Shown: positions 12,670-25,369 of the stretch, in pieces | Layout: each line of letters starts with the position of its first letter | How positions within the stretch are numbered: position 1 is the first letter of the stretch | Source of the DNA: Anseranas semipalmata | Lineage: Eukaryota; Chordata; Aves; Anseriformes; Anseranatidae | Direction of reading: 5' to 3' | Length of the DNA: 64,000 nucleotides | NCBI GenBank assembly: GCA_013399115.1 | Contig: VXAA01001233.1 | Location: 1 to 64,000, forward strand | Notes under the pieces: model-generated | What the model was told of the DNA's origin: nothing | Database searches by the model: none | The model's input: the letters and a program-made list of their open reading frames with translations, nothing else | Made by a program: the position numbers and the translations under genes

Positions 12670-14647
12670 CAGCCTCAGAGCAGCCCAGGGCTCGCCCAGT
12701 GGCAGCAAGGACACAGCAAGAGCTGAGGCTGGAGGAAAAAGCCCTCGAGGCAGTCCGCTGTCAGCCCCCAGACCTCGGTGCTGTGCTGGGACAGCAGGGC
12801 TACATGAGCCCATGGCTGCTGGAGGCCTGAGAGCTTGGCCCTGCCTCAGGAATGTGGCATCCAGCAGTGCCTGCAGCCGGCGGCTCCGGGCCATCGCACA
12901 TGGGACGCAGGCAGTGAGCACGGTGCAGGCCGCGGCCGGGGCACTTGGGGTGAGGCTGCTCCTGGAGCAGCAGGACTGGCCCAGCTGCCACACGCTGAGG
13001 AAAGGCCCTTCCTCGGCTGGGTGCTGGCCCCGGCTGGGCTTGTAAGGGTCAGAAGTTCTTCACTGCAGTAGGCACTCACTCTTCTATCACAAACAGGCAA
13101 TGGCCAAAACTACGTGTATAAGGATTCCAGTTTGTCAGTGAGTAACAGCATCCAGGGAATATCAGGGCTTTTTATTTTTAAAGCTTCCCTACCTCTTTTA
13201 CCAAAACTGCTTGGGAAAGACACGTAAATGCATGGTAGAAACTTTACCGTTTCTCCTGAAAACATCCTGCTAAGCAAATTCATCCATGCAAATGTTTAAA
13301 AAAATTCCCCTTGGAGCTTTGGCCTGACATTATCTTCCTTTATATCATCTCCTTGAACAAACTGAATTCACCGCATGGGAGTGCAGAAGGTGCACAGACA
13401 GATGCTCCAGTGATGGTGGCACCAGGGTTACCTGACAGGGCAACAGATAAAGACTGAAGCAAAGTGTCAGATCGGCATGACGAGGGAGAGCCTGAGGCAG
13501 GGAAGATTTAGTTGACAATAAAAGCTGGGCACCTGGCAGCGCAAGGACAGCGGGCTAGGACAGAGGAAACACAGGAAGGTGGTTCCTCCCTCAGAGTCCC
13601 AGCAGAAACTGCAGCCACAACCAGCGCCTCTGCAGAAGGGAGCAAGTAGTGCAGAAGCTAATGGCTCTGAGGAAGAGAGGCCGTGGGTGAAGAGGAGCAT
13701 CCTTCTAATGTCTGAAACTGTTTAGATGGTGACCAGTGTTACACAGTCCTGGGTGCTGGCAGGGGACTGCCTCACAAGATAAATGCAAATAGTGGTGATG
13801 GCAATAGTGGAAAATGGGGATAGCGATCAAGTGATGGCAGTGAGTATTAATACTTTTAAGTTCGTAGTACCTAGGGAACTGGATGCTTTTATCTAAAGAC
13901 TGCTTACATTTGAGAAGTAAAATATCCTTCATCCCTTCACACCTGTATTTCTTTCCTCTGTTAATTCCTTCATGAGATTAATGACCTTCCTTTTATTTGC
14001 CACAATATACATCAATACCTGGTAATAGGTATTATGGATGGGGAGAAGTAATTGTGAATAAAAAGAAAATGTTCCTGCTGGGGAATTTAAAATGATATAC
14101 TGACAGTGACAAATAAGAAACTGCTGAGACTGATCTATGGCCCTGTGAGAATGAGCGAGAGCATGAAGTCAAAAAAACTTCATCAGCTAAGTGATAAAAA
14201 AAGTTAGGAGAGGGAAATTTGCTACCTAAAAAAAATGCAGTAGTACCTCAAATGTGATTATGTAAGTACATGTAAATGCTCCTATGTTAGGAACACAAGC
14301 TGAAACACAGGACATCCCACCTAGATGTAAAGAGCAACGTTTTCCCCGTGAGGGTGGCTGAATGCTAAAGCAGTGGCCTGCTAGGTGCCCCGTGGTATGA
14401 CAGCAGGAGAAAACATTTGACATAACAAAAGCCATAAGAGGAACACAGCACAAAAGAGGTGACAGGTGCATGCACCTCTCAGATCTGTTTCCACACAGAA
14501 CCAACCACCAGCCCTCACACAACCTGCCAAGAACGCCCCGCTGCCCATAGTTCATTTAGCTTGGCTACTTTCTTCATTTCACTGTTTTTTGAACATAGGA
14601 GCAATTAACTGTAGATGTTAGAGCTGATATGTTCTGCAGTGCCCAGG

Positions 14648-14702
14648 CAGGAGGGGCTGGGGCAGCGAAGGGGAGAGGGAGGCGGGAGGGGGGGAGAAGG
14701 AA
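14648..14702 (+). repeat. Purine-rich low-complexity tract
   Basis: G/A-rich sequence on the plus strand, including GGGGAGAGGGAGGCGGGAGG and GGGGGGAGAAGGAAGG. On the LRRC7 transcript strand this is a pyrimidine tract. No gene is implied. Confidence 0.6.
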
Positions 14703-15885
14703 GGCTACCACAATGTTTGACAATGTCCTTTGTTTGCTGATTTTCTTTATAAAGTGAAAATAACACAGTTAACCTCTAACCCTTGATCAGGCCAAATGGC
14801 TTTAAAAAATGTTATAAGCCTTTCAGACAACTATAATGACTCTTTATTTTGTCAAAAATAATACAATGTGCTGCCAGTGGTAATACATTTTCCAGGCTTA
14901 AAAACAACCAACCAACCAGCCTTGCAGGACACGGCAGAAAACCCTTTTCCATGTCAACAACCACTGTTTTCTGTGAATGAGAAATTTTGGAAAGGTATAT
15001 TAGGGAACAGCCTGCCTTTCTTCTACAACCTGAGACCTCTACTTAAAAAGTTCATTTGAATACAGAAAATATTCGTTTCAGAAATGTAAAAGAAAACAAA
15101 AGGCTGGGGTTTCTCTGTGAGTTGTGCAGGACCCAGCAGAAGGGCTGCTTTTCATGCATGTGCATTCAAAAATGCTGAGGCAGCAAAGGAGAGGCAAAAA
15201 CAACGCCAATCACAATTGTCTCCCAAAGTGTGACTACTTCGCTCCTTACGCCAGTGTCACATCAGCTGCAAAGGTGAAAACTATAAACATGCTTTGCTTT
15301 GTCATACACTTATGCTAGGGAAACTGCTTGTAAAGCTCCTTTTTCCCTGTGTTATCTTGCACTGTTAGTGTGGAAAAGCTGGATATGATGTAAGGAACAT
15401 TTGTATTCTCAAGTTTAAATTGTGTCACCTGAATCTCTCCTGTGACAGACTGCAATCATTAGCCCTTTTCTGCAGTGCCATTCCCTCCCAGAAGGCTGAC
15501 GCTGGTGTGAACGTGCTTCATCCAGCATCCCTGGGGAGGGAGCAGACCCTGCCAAGCAAAACGAAGGCCAGCCTGGCTCCTGGCTGCGCAGTGCTCCCTC
15601 TGCTCCTAATGTGCTCTCTGGGTTTAATTCAGCTCCCAGCTAGTGGCTGGGGGTTTGTCAGCCAGCACACCCCAGCAGCTCTTTTCCACATACTCATTAG
15701 GTTTCCAGACAGCTTTGTTCTGTCTCAGACCAGCTTTCAAGAGTACTGCAAGTAACACTATTATAAATCAAGTGCCGTAACACCAAAAATGGTAGTTAAC
15801 TTGTACCAAAGACAATATTATTGTAAGATGCAAAGATTTGCTTTATATAGCAGTTCAGTTACAAAGCAGTCAAACCCATCCATAC

Positions 15886-15960
15886 CTGGAGGATCTTGTC
15901 GCCAGGCTGGAGCAGGCTGGATGCTGGTCCGTCAGGCTGAACCCTAGTAACAAAGATACC
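15886..15960 (-). CDS. LRRC7: LRRC7 PDZ exon 2 (middle of PDZ domain)
   Basis: Exactly 25 codons, phase 0 at both ends, from [14 protein letters not shown] to LQPGDKILQ. It contributes the central PDZ strands: GIFVTRV is strand C and LQPGDKIL is the typical turn before strand E. The acceptor is GACTTATAG and the donor is GTATGG. It splices between the exons at 18508-18600 and 10302-10409. Skipping it would keep the reading frame but would destroy the PDZ fold. Confidence 0.97.
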
Positions 15961-18507
15961 CTATAAGTCAGAAGTAACAGAGGTTAGGATGCTATCACCA
16001 AGAACTAGTTCCCAAAATACAGGTGTCTCCCTAACTGCTGGTCTGGGGGATCTATATACTCTGACAGTGTTCTAAACACTAAACTCCTTTTTTAATTTAT
16101 AAGTAACCAAACAGTGGCAGTGGCTTGTAGCAGCTCTCCATGCCTTTCAGCCAGTTATCTCCAGATACAAACATAATTGTGGGTCATTTGAAACATAGAT
16201 TCTGCTTCATAAAATAATGTGCAATTGGAACAGTTTCTGGGCATAGACAAGAGTAACAGGATTATCAGGAGGTTAATTAAAATGGAGCAATGGTCTGTAG
16301 CAAGTTCTCTTAACCCATTGTCTGAGAAATGAAGGACTTTGAAAGGGGATAACATTAAATAATGAAGAACTTTTCTAGATTTGTTTTTAGAATTTCTGTA
16401 AAATATGTTAATAAATACCCAAATCAAAGACTGAGTTCCTGAGTGATGAACACATTTGAAATATTACCCACACAGCTCACGCAGGCCTGTACACCTGCAC
16501 CTACAGCCTCACCCTCTCTGCTGTCCTCACCCTACTGCTGCGGGTGAGCACCTATAAGCAGCCTGTAGAACTGGGCATGGGCTACATTTTAGCCACTTAC
16601 ATTGCTCACACAGACATCAGGGAAATTCCCTGCTTGTTATCATCATGCAAATCACGCATCTTTGAGGGATTTTATAGCCTTCTGGAGCAAGGTACTGTCC
16701 AATATTTCTATTCACCTTATAGAAAGCTGAGCTCCTGCAGAACAGAGGGACAGGACCCTATCGCTTACATTTCGTCCATGTGCCATTAATGTGTGACACA
16801 AGCCTGCCATTCAAAATGACTGCTTCTGTGCTTTCTACTGATTTTGCTGTCCTTCCCTCTCTTCACAGCACCATCAGCACATCATGGCAGGGGCACATCA
16901 CTATGCAGAGGAGTGCTCACTGCCATCCCCACCGATTTCAGCTTGCAGACAGAATAGTACCATGTGCATGACTTAAAACCATCACAAATGACTGGCATGT
17001 ATGATGAGAGACAAGGTCACCCCCTTATCGCTTCTGTGACATTTCAAACATGGTAAATCTGATGAAATGGTGTGGGAAGCAATGTTTCACTGTAATAACA
17101 CAAAAGAAAACTTTTAACTGTTAAGTTCTTCAATATAACCACCCTGTCACTCCCTCATATACAATTTTGCATTTCTGTTATTAGTAAAATTGTCTATCTA
17201 CATCTATTACTGCACTGCATGTGTTACCCATGTAGGCACATTCACAGTGGGATACAGATTCTTCTTAATAATTTCAGGCAAATGATAGACAATGGAAGTA
17301 CAGCTTAATTCTAACATCATACATCAAACTGAAAAAAAAAGGACATGGTGTTATGAAGTGTACTACCAGTGTGCAGTCTCAAAAAAGGACACCAAAACTG
17401 AGTATGTTTTAAGGGCTAATCATTAAAATGCCTGATGGTATGCACATTAAAGTGAACTATTCTTGAAATTCAAAACAGGGATTATCGATGAGAAAACTGA
17501 AGGAAATTAAGATTGTGTTAGACTGATATTTTCAAGAGCACTTTACATTTCCTATTAGAATCTCTTGTAGTTGAGAGTAGTGGGGAAATTATTTCTTTTA
17601 ATTTGCACGCATATCTCAAATTTTTGATGCAAGATGAAGATTTTTAATTTAATCATTTGCCAAACATTCTCAGCATTTTTGGAAATTATGACTGCCTCTT
17701 GGAACTGAATCCAATATTATCAAAGAATCTAAGCTATAAGAATTTGTTTAACTCAGAGGTACCCACAGTCTTCATTTTCCAACAAACTCTAGTCAGTTTT
17801 ATTACACAGAACAGATGAACTCACAGGTCTAAGAGTCTGTTTTCTAATCCTAAAGCACTGTGTAGCTGATAATCACCAGATGTTGTATTTTTATTAGTCA
17901 TCCTTTCACTGACTAAAGAGATTTATCATCCTCTTAAATGTGTAATTCCCAGAATGAATACTGAGTGTCCCTGGCCATCATGTACCATAATGGTCAAATT
18001 TTTAACTAACGTTACAAACTAGGAGATTGCTTGTCATGGTGTTTGTAAGCCACCACTGCTTATCTCCAGACCAGTTTGTGGGCCAGGCCTATTTTATTTG
18101 ATACCCCTGCTATAGACCCTGGTATTGCAGTTACCCAGTGACGCTAGTGCTGTTTTAGCATTCCCTCTAATGACTCTAGTGACAGTTTATTCAGGGCCTA
18201 TACTGACTCTCAAAAGAAAAAAGTGAGAGAGTTGATGCTCCAGAAAATAGTCTGAAAAATCATCTTACACATGGACTATAATATAGTCAGACACCCATGT
18301 GAATTCTGTTTTGATTCTCTTGTCTTCATGAGCCCCCCCCCCCAAAAAAAAGCAAACACTGCTCCCCTAACAGAAAAATGCCAAGTATGGGAAAACTTCT
18401 TTCATTTATCACAACAGAAGTGCATAAAAATGTCATTCCTTGTATCTATGTCTCCACTATACGGCACTCTAAAATAAAGCCCATTTAGTGAGAAATTTAT
18501 GACTTAC
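15961..18507 (-). other. LRRC7: LRRC7 intron
   Basis: GT-AG intron of about 2.5 kb between PDZ exons. It is AT-rich and holds a C11/A8 homopolymer junction at 18333-18351. No gene, RNA or transposon is recognised. Confidence 0.7.
18333..18351 (+). repeat. Poly-C/poly-A junction
   Basis: Eleven C residues are followed directly by eight A residues. This is likely to be length-polymorphic and error-prone in sequencing. Confidence 0.8.
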
Positions 18508-18600
18508 CTTATCAGAAGGTTTGAATGGATTGCCTTGTCCACTTATTCCACCACTGATACTAAAACCAAGGCCAGGATTCTTCTCTATTCTCACACAAAA
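18508..18600 (-). CDS. LRRC7: LRRC7 PDZ exon 1 (carboxylate-binding loop)
   Basis: Exactly 31 codons, phase 0 at both ends, from [18 protein letters not shown] to NPFKPSDK. It contains the GLGF signature loop that binds the C-terminal carboxylate of PDZ ligands, followed by strand B (FSISGG). The acceptor reads TTTTTAACCTAG and the donor is GTAAGT. Family knowledge: this PDZ domain binds delta-catenin-type C-termini at the synapse. Confidence 0.97.
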
Positions 18601-19896
18601 CTAGGTTAAAAAGATACGGCAAGATAAGTCAATGCCAACACTAAAGCCTGTCTAAACATTGGCATTTTCTCATACAGTCCATTTCACCATTAACGAGATG
18701 AGCTGACCCTCTTAAAAGCTGTTTTGCACATCACAGTAAAAGCCAGTAGAATAATGTTATAAAATGAAAGTATTTTCATGATTTTAACATGCTGCAGTGA
18801 TACTGTAATATTCACAGTGCTGTGTCTATTTCTGCACATATTTAACATTTTATTTTCAAGGAGAGAAAAAAAAGGACTCTTGTGAAAAGGCAGTTCATGT
18901 TGGCCAGATTTTTCACTCTCACTTGAACTTTGGGTAAATTTGTGTCAGTGAGAAGAGGATCTGCCCCTACCTAGACTTCATCTTATGCACTTCCGTTGTT
19001 CCAGAAGGTGTCACACAGGCAGCATCCCTGGGTGCTATGCAGGTGACAAACCCAAGCAGTAAGTAATCTGAAGGTCTTCAAACCATTGCCAGTATCAGGG
19101 CCATGGCCCCTTTAGCTCTAAGCACTAATGGTTTTGCAAGTGCCTTACTCCAGGAAACAGTGCTGAATCATATTTTAGTCAGGATGAATGCAAATAGCAT
19201 TGGCTAATTTAATAGAAAATAAAAATGGCTTCAGTGCAACTTAATAACTACTCATCGAGGCAGTCTGAGCACGTACCGTGAGCCACACAAGCAATTGCTT
19301 CCAAATCGCAATGCTATACTCAGGGACTTAATACCTGCAGCTACTGACACGGATTGCCCAACACTTTACAAAGGAGGAAGCTTTGCTAATGATTCTGAGC
19401 CTTATTCCTCAAGTCAGGTGCCTCAAACAGTTGTTGAAATCATTAAGGCCAAATATAATGGGGATAGGACCACCTAGTGAAGAAGCTCAGCACCCATTAC
19501 GTGAGGCTCAGGGCGCGGGAGCTGCGGCTGGCCTTTGTTAGAGCTCAGCTGCAGCAGCTGATACAAAGCTGAGCAGATCAGCACCTTGCCAAATATGCTG
19601 CACTGTTAGCACTGAGCTAGGTTACTTGGGAATTGGTAGAAACTGCTAAGTAACTCAGTGTGACCCGGTGACGTCAGCTCTGGTCGGGAACCTCAGTGCC
19701 AGACAGTGTTGCCTGGTCAAGCCAAGAAAGAACGGTGCCAGTCCCCGGTGCTGGGAAGGACAGAGCCGCTCGCCCGCCTCCCCACGCTGTCTGGCACGTC
19801 TGCCCTTCCTGCCCCGGGCTGCTTCTCACTCCTATGCACAAGAGAGGAAAAAAACAAAGCTTTTGGCAGTGTTATTTCATGCACACACTTTCTCAC
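18601..19896 (-). other. LRRC7: LRRC7 intron
   Basis: GT-AG intron of about 1.3 kb. No repeat or RNA is recognised. Overlapping short ORFs near 19668-19896 extend out of the adjacent exon and are frame shadows. Confidence 0.7.
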
Positions 19897-20115
19897 CTGC
19901 TCCTGATAGGCGTCTGTACTTCTCTGCCCCTTGGTTTGGATGAGACATCGCCCTGTCTGAGGTGCTCGAGAGCTCTGCGAGGAGGGGATCTGGATAGGCA
20001 GTGGGGGCTGAAACTGCTGGATGGTCACTTTGTTCATGTTCCCTTCGTACTGCTGCTCACGGCTCCGGTGCTGCAGGCTTTGTGATCCCATTAAGGTCTG
20101 GATATGGCTACCTGC
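19897..20115 (-). CDS. LRRC7: LRRC7 exon before the PDZ domain
   Basis: Exactly 73 codons, phase 0 at both ends, from [18 protein letters not shown] to TDAYQEQ. It encodes a polar, glutamine-rich linker just N-terminal to the PDZ domain, with an aliphatic/proline segment ([10 protein letters not shown]). This region of densin is highly conserved from mammals to birds. The start at 20115 uses the acceptor TTACCCACAG, which has a weak pyrimidine tract. A stronger-looking TTCTTTTCAG lies 40 bases upstream, but its use would meet a stop codon after seven residues. The donor is GTGAGA. Confidence 0.95.
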
Positions 20116-20509
20116 CTGTGGGTAACGTAACCCGTTAGGCCAGAAATTCAGGAAGCTGAAAAGAAGCAATTATTACAACTTACAGAGTCAAGTAAAAGCA
20201 AACCTCTTAAATCACATCAGAGGTTTGTCTTTTGACCATGACTGGAAACAATTGTGATTAAAAGCAGCGAGGGTATGCACAGTGCACTTAGTGACTCTAG
20301 GAGGTTTAAGGGAAATTAGCCAGATACAGTACGTTTTATAAACAGAAAACAGTTTTTTCGTCATGTCATGATACACACTTCTGCTCAGAATAGTTCTTGA
20401 ACTGAAAAAATACAATAAATTGAAGCAGAGTGGATTATTCATCAGAGCACACTCTAAAGACATTGGAATGCATTTTTTTTCTGAGGATAGTTTGGAATAA
20501 GATTTATGC

Positions 20510-20640
20510 CAGGCTGGATGTAGCGCTGGGCAGCCTGCTGTAGTAGTTGGCAACCCTGCCCAGAGCAGGGGGGTTGAAACTAGATGATCTTTAAGGTCCT
20601 TTTCAACCCAGGCCATTCTATGATTCTATAATTCTATGAA
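20510..20640 (+). mobile_element. CR1 LINE 3' end with terminal octamers
   Basis: Shows the CR1 end motifs CCAGGCTGGATGTAGCGCTG, GGCAGCCTGCTGTAGTAGTT, GGGGGGTTGAAACTAGATGA and CTTTAAGGTCCTTTTCAACC. It ends in repeated octamer-like units (ATTCTATGATTCTATAATTCTATG). The intact 3' tail and close match to the copy at 55503-55700 suggest that both belong to one relatively young avian subfamily. Confidence 0.93.
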
Positions 20641-23600
20641 TACAGATATTGTCTGCTATTGTGTGCTGTGCACAGAAGGCACAATTAATTAAATTCTATG
20701 ACTTGTCCTAGGAACAAATATGGCCCTTACAAAATGTAATTAATCAAATTACCACATTTCTCTGATAATTTCTACCAAATTGAAACTCTAATATTTTGCA
20801 AATGTAAGTGAAATATTGAATTAACATTGGCTTGACATTTTCATATTTTCATTAAAAAATGGATGACTACTACCATTCCTCTATCCCCTCTACCCCATTG
20901 CCTTCCACGTTTTCAGCTGTGATCTAACAGGTGAGGTTTGCTTTCTGTGTTCTATTCTTGACATGGTAAAGTTGCTTACTTGCTTACTCTTCAATACACA
21001 TTCTCTACTTAGACACATGAATTACATAAACATTTGATCTTTGCAAAATAAAATAAGTTGAGAGAATTTTATACTTTTCATATATACAACATTGAGATGT
21101 TGCTTATAAATAATCATACACAACTTAGCTGTAAGGGAACAAGCAAAATTCATGCTCCACTGTATGATCAAATATTACTACCTCCATGAATTACCACTCC
21201 ATTGCATTGTTTTCAGATTATAGGCACTCATCAACCAGCACTTTTATTTGAAGAGCCTGAACGTGAATGAGCATTACAACTGCACATCCCAGTATCTGTA
21301 AGTCTCTACGGACAAAATGGACCTACTTAAACAGTGCGTCACATTAAGTTAACACCAGCCAACGGCACAACCACATCTCATCATGAAGGTCTAATCCTCA
21401 TTACCACTGAACCTGTACGATCTTGGTGGAACAGTTACCAGTGTTGAGACTGTATTTTAGACATGCTTAAAGTTAATACAGCAAAAAATAAAAACAATTC
21501 TTACCCACCAGCCATTCATCTGGCCTTGCAAGTTATAGCAGCCAGGGCATTAGAATAAATTGCATGTTGTCAAAGCAAAAATACATCTGAATGGATTTTC
21601 AAGATTTGTCTGCAGAATATGTCACTAATACAGATGCAGTTGGAGCTACTCGAGTCACTGAAGACAGAATCCCAGAAAGACACACAGTGACCGCAAGCAA
21701 AACCAATCTGCTCTGACTTGGTTTTTTGCTGACTACATTTGAACAAAGGAGCTAGCTAGAACAGCTAGAACACATTTCTGGCAGTTCTGTATCTTAGTAC
21801 ATAGAGGGATAGTCTCAAAGTGAGCAATGGCAGAGAAATCTGTTACTTCTTGTACCCAAATCTTCAATGCCCAAACTCTTCTTAAAAAACATGTGGACAT
21901 GAAAGTGCTAATAGACACTGATAAACTTACTGCTGGAAAAGCCTGGAGAAGTCAGTCTGTACCGTGAATATCCCACTTTACAGGTCAGAAAGATCTACAA
22001 TTCTTCCAAGATCAGAAGGGAAGGAAAATGCCCAGGACAGATGTTTTTGCTTTTCATTAACTCCCCAGCACAACAAGCCGTGCCTGCAGCGGATGGCTGA
22101 GTCTGTGTCACCCTGCCCTGCACAGATCCACACCAAGCAGGTGACTGCATGCAGCACGGTTCTGTTTCATGTTGTGCCAAGTACTCATCATGAGAGGATC
22201 CAAAAAAAGCAGAATCTCATAAATTCCACTGTTTGACTCAGATATAATCCCAGCATATCCACCACAGCATCCACAGCAGGTGCACTGTCTGCCTCAGAGG
22301 AAGACATCTACTTCAAATACAAATAAAATTGTGCTTTTTCACTGAAAATCCTCAAATCTTCTTTATCAGCTTAAAAGACCTATGGATTGAACAGCAGGTG
22401 CTGGAAATGAAACAGAAAGATGCTCCAGCTTCTCAGTTCTGGCTAACAGATATACTCCCAAGTCTGAAAGGGTGAGAAATGGTGACACGGCCACTTTTGT
22501 ACGTCCCCATTTTGAGGCAGCTGCCTTGCTCCAGATCCATAGCACGTGTTCCTTCTACACCCTCCAAGCCTGTTACAGCCCATGCAGGAATCTCCAAGAG
22601 TTTGTGTGGCCTCAGCCTTCGTGTGGTTTGCTGCCATCCTGCAGCATCTGCAAAGAGGTCAACTAATGTAGTCCCACACATCCCAGACAGGCATAGCTCA
22701 TCCTCTTCCAGGATCATCAGCCTGCACACAGAGGTTGGCTGACCTGATGGCCATTCATTTTCCATCTTCATTCTCACTCTTCAACCACTCTTTTTCATAA
22801 GGAGCGATTTCCAGGTTCCCTTTTGGCGATTCACCCTGCCACAGTTCTATCCCTTCCCTTCTCATGGAGAAGCACGTAACTCAGCATGTACCTGACTTCT
22901 GTCTCATAGACATGGCAGAAAAAGTGGGTCTTCCAGGAAGCATAAATACTGTAGTTTTTTAATAAATCAGTGGATTATTCAATTTAAAGATTAAAATATC
23001 CAACTTTTCCATAGGAGAGAGAGCTCATAAATTATGGGCTGATCACATAAATGATCATACTTAAATTAAACTGGCATTTAATCTGTAATCTGAACAGTGA
23101 AGAGGACAGAAACAACCACTCACATAATATATAATGTAGTGATTACCGTGTAGTATTCCCAACCTACCTAACATACATGAACAGCCCTCTCCGTATGGAT
23201 GACTTAGGAACACGATTTATTTTTTACCTACATACTACATCAGCCTAAGTACACAGTCTATCCATCTCTTGTACATGCTCTTCCCCTCAGAAGAGCAAGG
23301 CCAAATTTTCCTTCCAGTGATTTCTCAAGTACAGCTCTACCATGGGCTGACTCTGCTCTGCACAAGCCCATTCACACTGGTACTATTATGTTACTGGAAA
23401 AAAAAACAACATATACTACAATTTATATTTACATAATTTAATTGTTCCTTATGTTGAACTTTATTTCTGTAGAAGATTTTCCAAGTCTGATTCAAATAAT
23501 TGCTGTATTTTAATCCCCAGATGCTGGGAAACCAAGACACCCCAGGTGACTTTCATTGAAAAAGAGATTAGCATCATTGTACCAACACATTGCAAACTAC

Positions 23601-24887
23601 CTCCTGAGGATGGTGGGTAAACAATTTTCAGAATTCATTTTCTCATTCCTGTTAATAGACTTTGTTTGAAAAGATCATATCACGACTTCGTGTGTATTCA
23701 CACTGTGGCTCTTGCTGGAGGTGGATAAGCTGAAAACAAATCCTTTTCTTAGAAATGGCAATTATTTATTCTGCAGAAAAAAATCTCTATTATGCAGACT
23801 GTCTCCCTGATTTCATTTCTGTACTTTATTTAACATCCATCACAAAAGTTAATTATTTTCAGCTCAGTGTCCAATATTTACAGTATAATTAAAGGAGCTG
23901 ACAGCAGATGTAACGATGGATTGCTCCACTGAGTTAAGCAGATTTCAGTACAGTTATGCAATGTTTGTACTTACCACATCTGAGCAGCGAGACACTGAAA
24001 TATTCAGAATGAAACAGAATCTGCAGTTTCTTATTATAGCAACACTGATGATGCACAAATGCAAGACATAGACTTTTATTAGATTGTGTGAACGGATAAG
24101 TGCAGGTTTTATCCCAATATGTTTGTGAAGATAAGGAGTAACTCCTCTTAAATTTCTTATCCCAGTTTCTTGCATATCAGAGGATAAAGAAACCCTTTGA
24201 AAAACTTGGCTGTCAGAGACAACTCCAGTGAACAATGTCAGAGCACTGTCCTCTTTACCCTCCTGTGCCTCGGCTGGAGCCTCTGGGCTGCTCTAGGTAC
24301 AACAGCTTGCACCTCCTGTCTTTAAGCAATCCTCCTGTGCATGTGCAAACTATCTCATCGCTACTTTTTTGTAAAGGCAAGGGCTAGCGCTGATGAAACT
24401 GCCTTGGATAAACAGATGTGAAGCCAGTACGGAAATATTTGCTTTATCAGTGCTGACAGTTAATTACACTGCAGAAATGATCAATGTGCACATTATGACT
24501 CATAAGACTTTACTTCATCAATAAGCAGGACACATCTCCATATAGATAATAATCAGTGTAATTATCATTGCTTACATGTGCAGCTCCACCTTCTAAAGCT
24601 GATTGCAAACAGTTTAGTTTGTCAAGATCCTTTATTCTCCAGCTTTATGATGATAAAATCTAAAAAAGGCAGTTTCTCAGTCAATGAACAGAGCCAAGCC
24701 AGGCTGGGAGACAGCAGCCAGCGTTTTCACAGAAACCGGCCAGATCCCAGCACTGCACCATCTACCGCCACAAGATACTAGAAATTAGACCCCTTTCCAG
24801 TTTATCAGCAAATGGAGTGTGCTTAGGATGTCTCTGCCAAAATGTCTGTGACAGTCCAGACACCGAGCTGGTCTCCATCTCAACATG

Positions 24888-24905
24888 TTTTTTTTTTTTT
24901 TTTTT
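24888..24905 (+). repeat. Poly-T run
   Basis: Eighteen consecutive T residues, which read as poly-A on the LRRC7 transcript strand. No attached retroposon body was recognised. Confidence 0.8.
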
Positions 24906-25249
24906 CATGAACTGAAGAATTTAATTCAAATGAAGAATTTGAATGAAGGATTTAGAGGACAAGAGGGGTCTGATGGCTGTCTGACACATGCAAGAATACC
25001 CCTGCTGAACCACTGTGCCCATTTCACACGCTACAGATGTATTACTAGCATCTGCATAAATAAATACAAAAACAGGTAGCAAGTGTGAAAACATCGTCCT
25101 TAATTCACAGTGATTGTTGCTTTAAACTTCGTGACAAAAATAAGCATCCCCCAAACCTGTCCCCATTACCCTGTTCTCCTCCTTCTGCAGATTCCTGGGG
25201 AAGAGAAGGGAACCGTAGCCGTGCCAGCCACTCTGCTCATGCCGCTTAC

Positions 25250-25369
25250 CTTCTTGGTGACGGTGTCGGGGGGCACGTCCCGCCGCCCCAGCGGGTAGGG
25301 GTTCCACTGGCCACTCACAGGCACCTCGTCCTGCCCGTTGTCCAGGATGCTGCTCTGCTGTGACGGGGT
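25250..25369 (-). CDS. LRRC7: LRRC7 linker exon
   Basis: Exactly 40 codons, phase 0 at both ends, from [15 protein letters not shown] to [10 protein letters not shown]. The [15 protein letters not shown] segment is a recognisable conserved densin motif. The acceptor is TTTCTGCAACAG and the donor is GTAAGC. GC content is noticeably higher than in neighbouring exons because of G/C third positions. A longer ORF overlapping this exon is in a different frame and is not the product. Confidence 0.95.

Larger units (their letters stand above)
10410..15885 (-). other. LRRC7: LRRC7 intron within the PDZ domain
   Basis: GT-AG intron of about 5.5 kb. It contains a CR1 end fragment (about 10625-10697), a longer CR1 copy (about 12432-12669), a GC-rich stretch (about 12690-13050) and a G/A-rich tract (about 14648-14702). 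ORFs in the GC-rich part overlap in several frames without family resemblance. Nothing else is recognised. Confidence 0.7.
20116..25249 (-). other. LRRC7: LRRC7 intron
   Basis: GT-AG intron of about 5.1 kb. It contains a CR1 3' fragment at about 20510-20640 and a run of 18 T (24888-24905). No gene or RNA is recognised in the rest. Confidence 0.7.

Noticed and set aside
12612..13100. Overlapping GC-rich ORFs in several frames
   Set aside because: Simultaneous open frames on both strands are expected from GC-rich sequence with few stops; there is no domain and no splice context.
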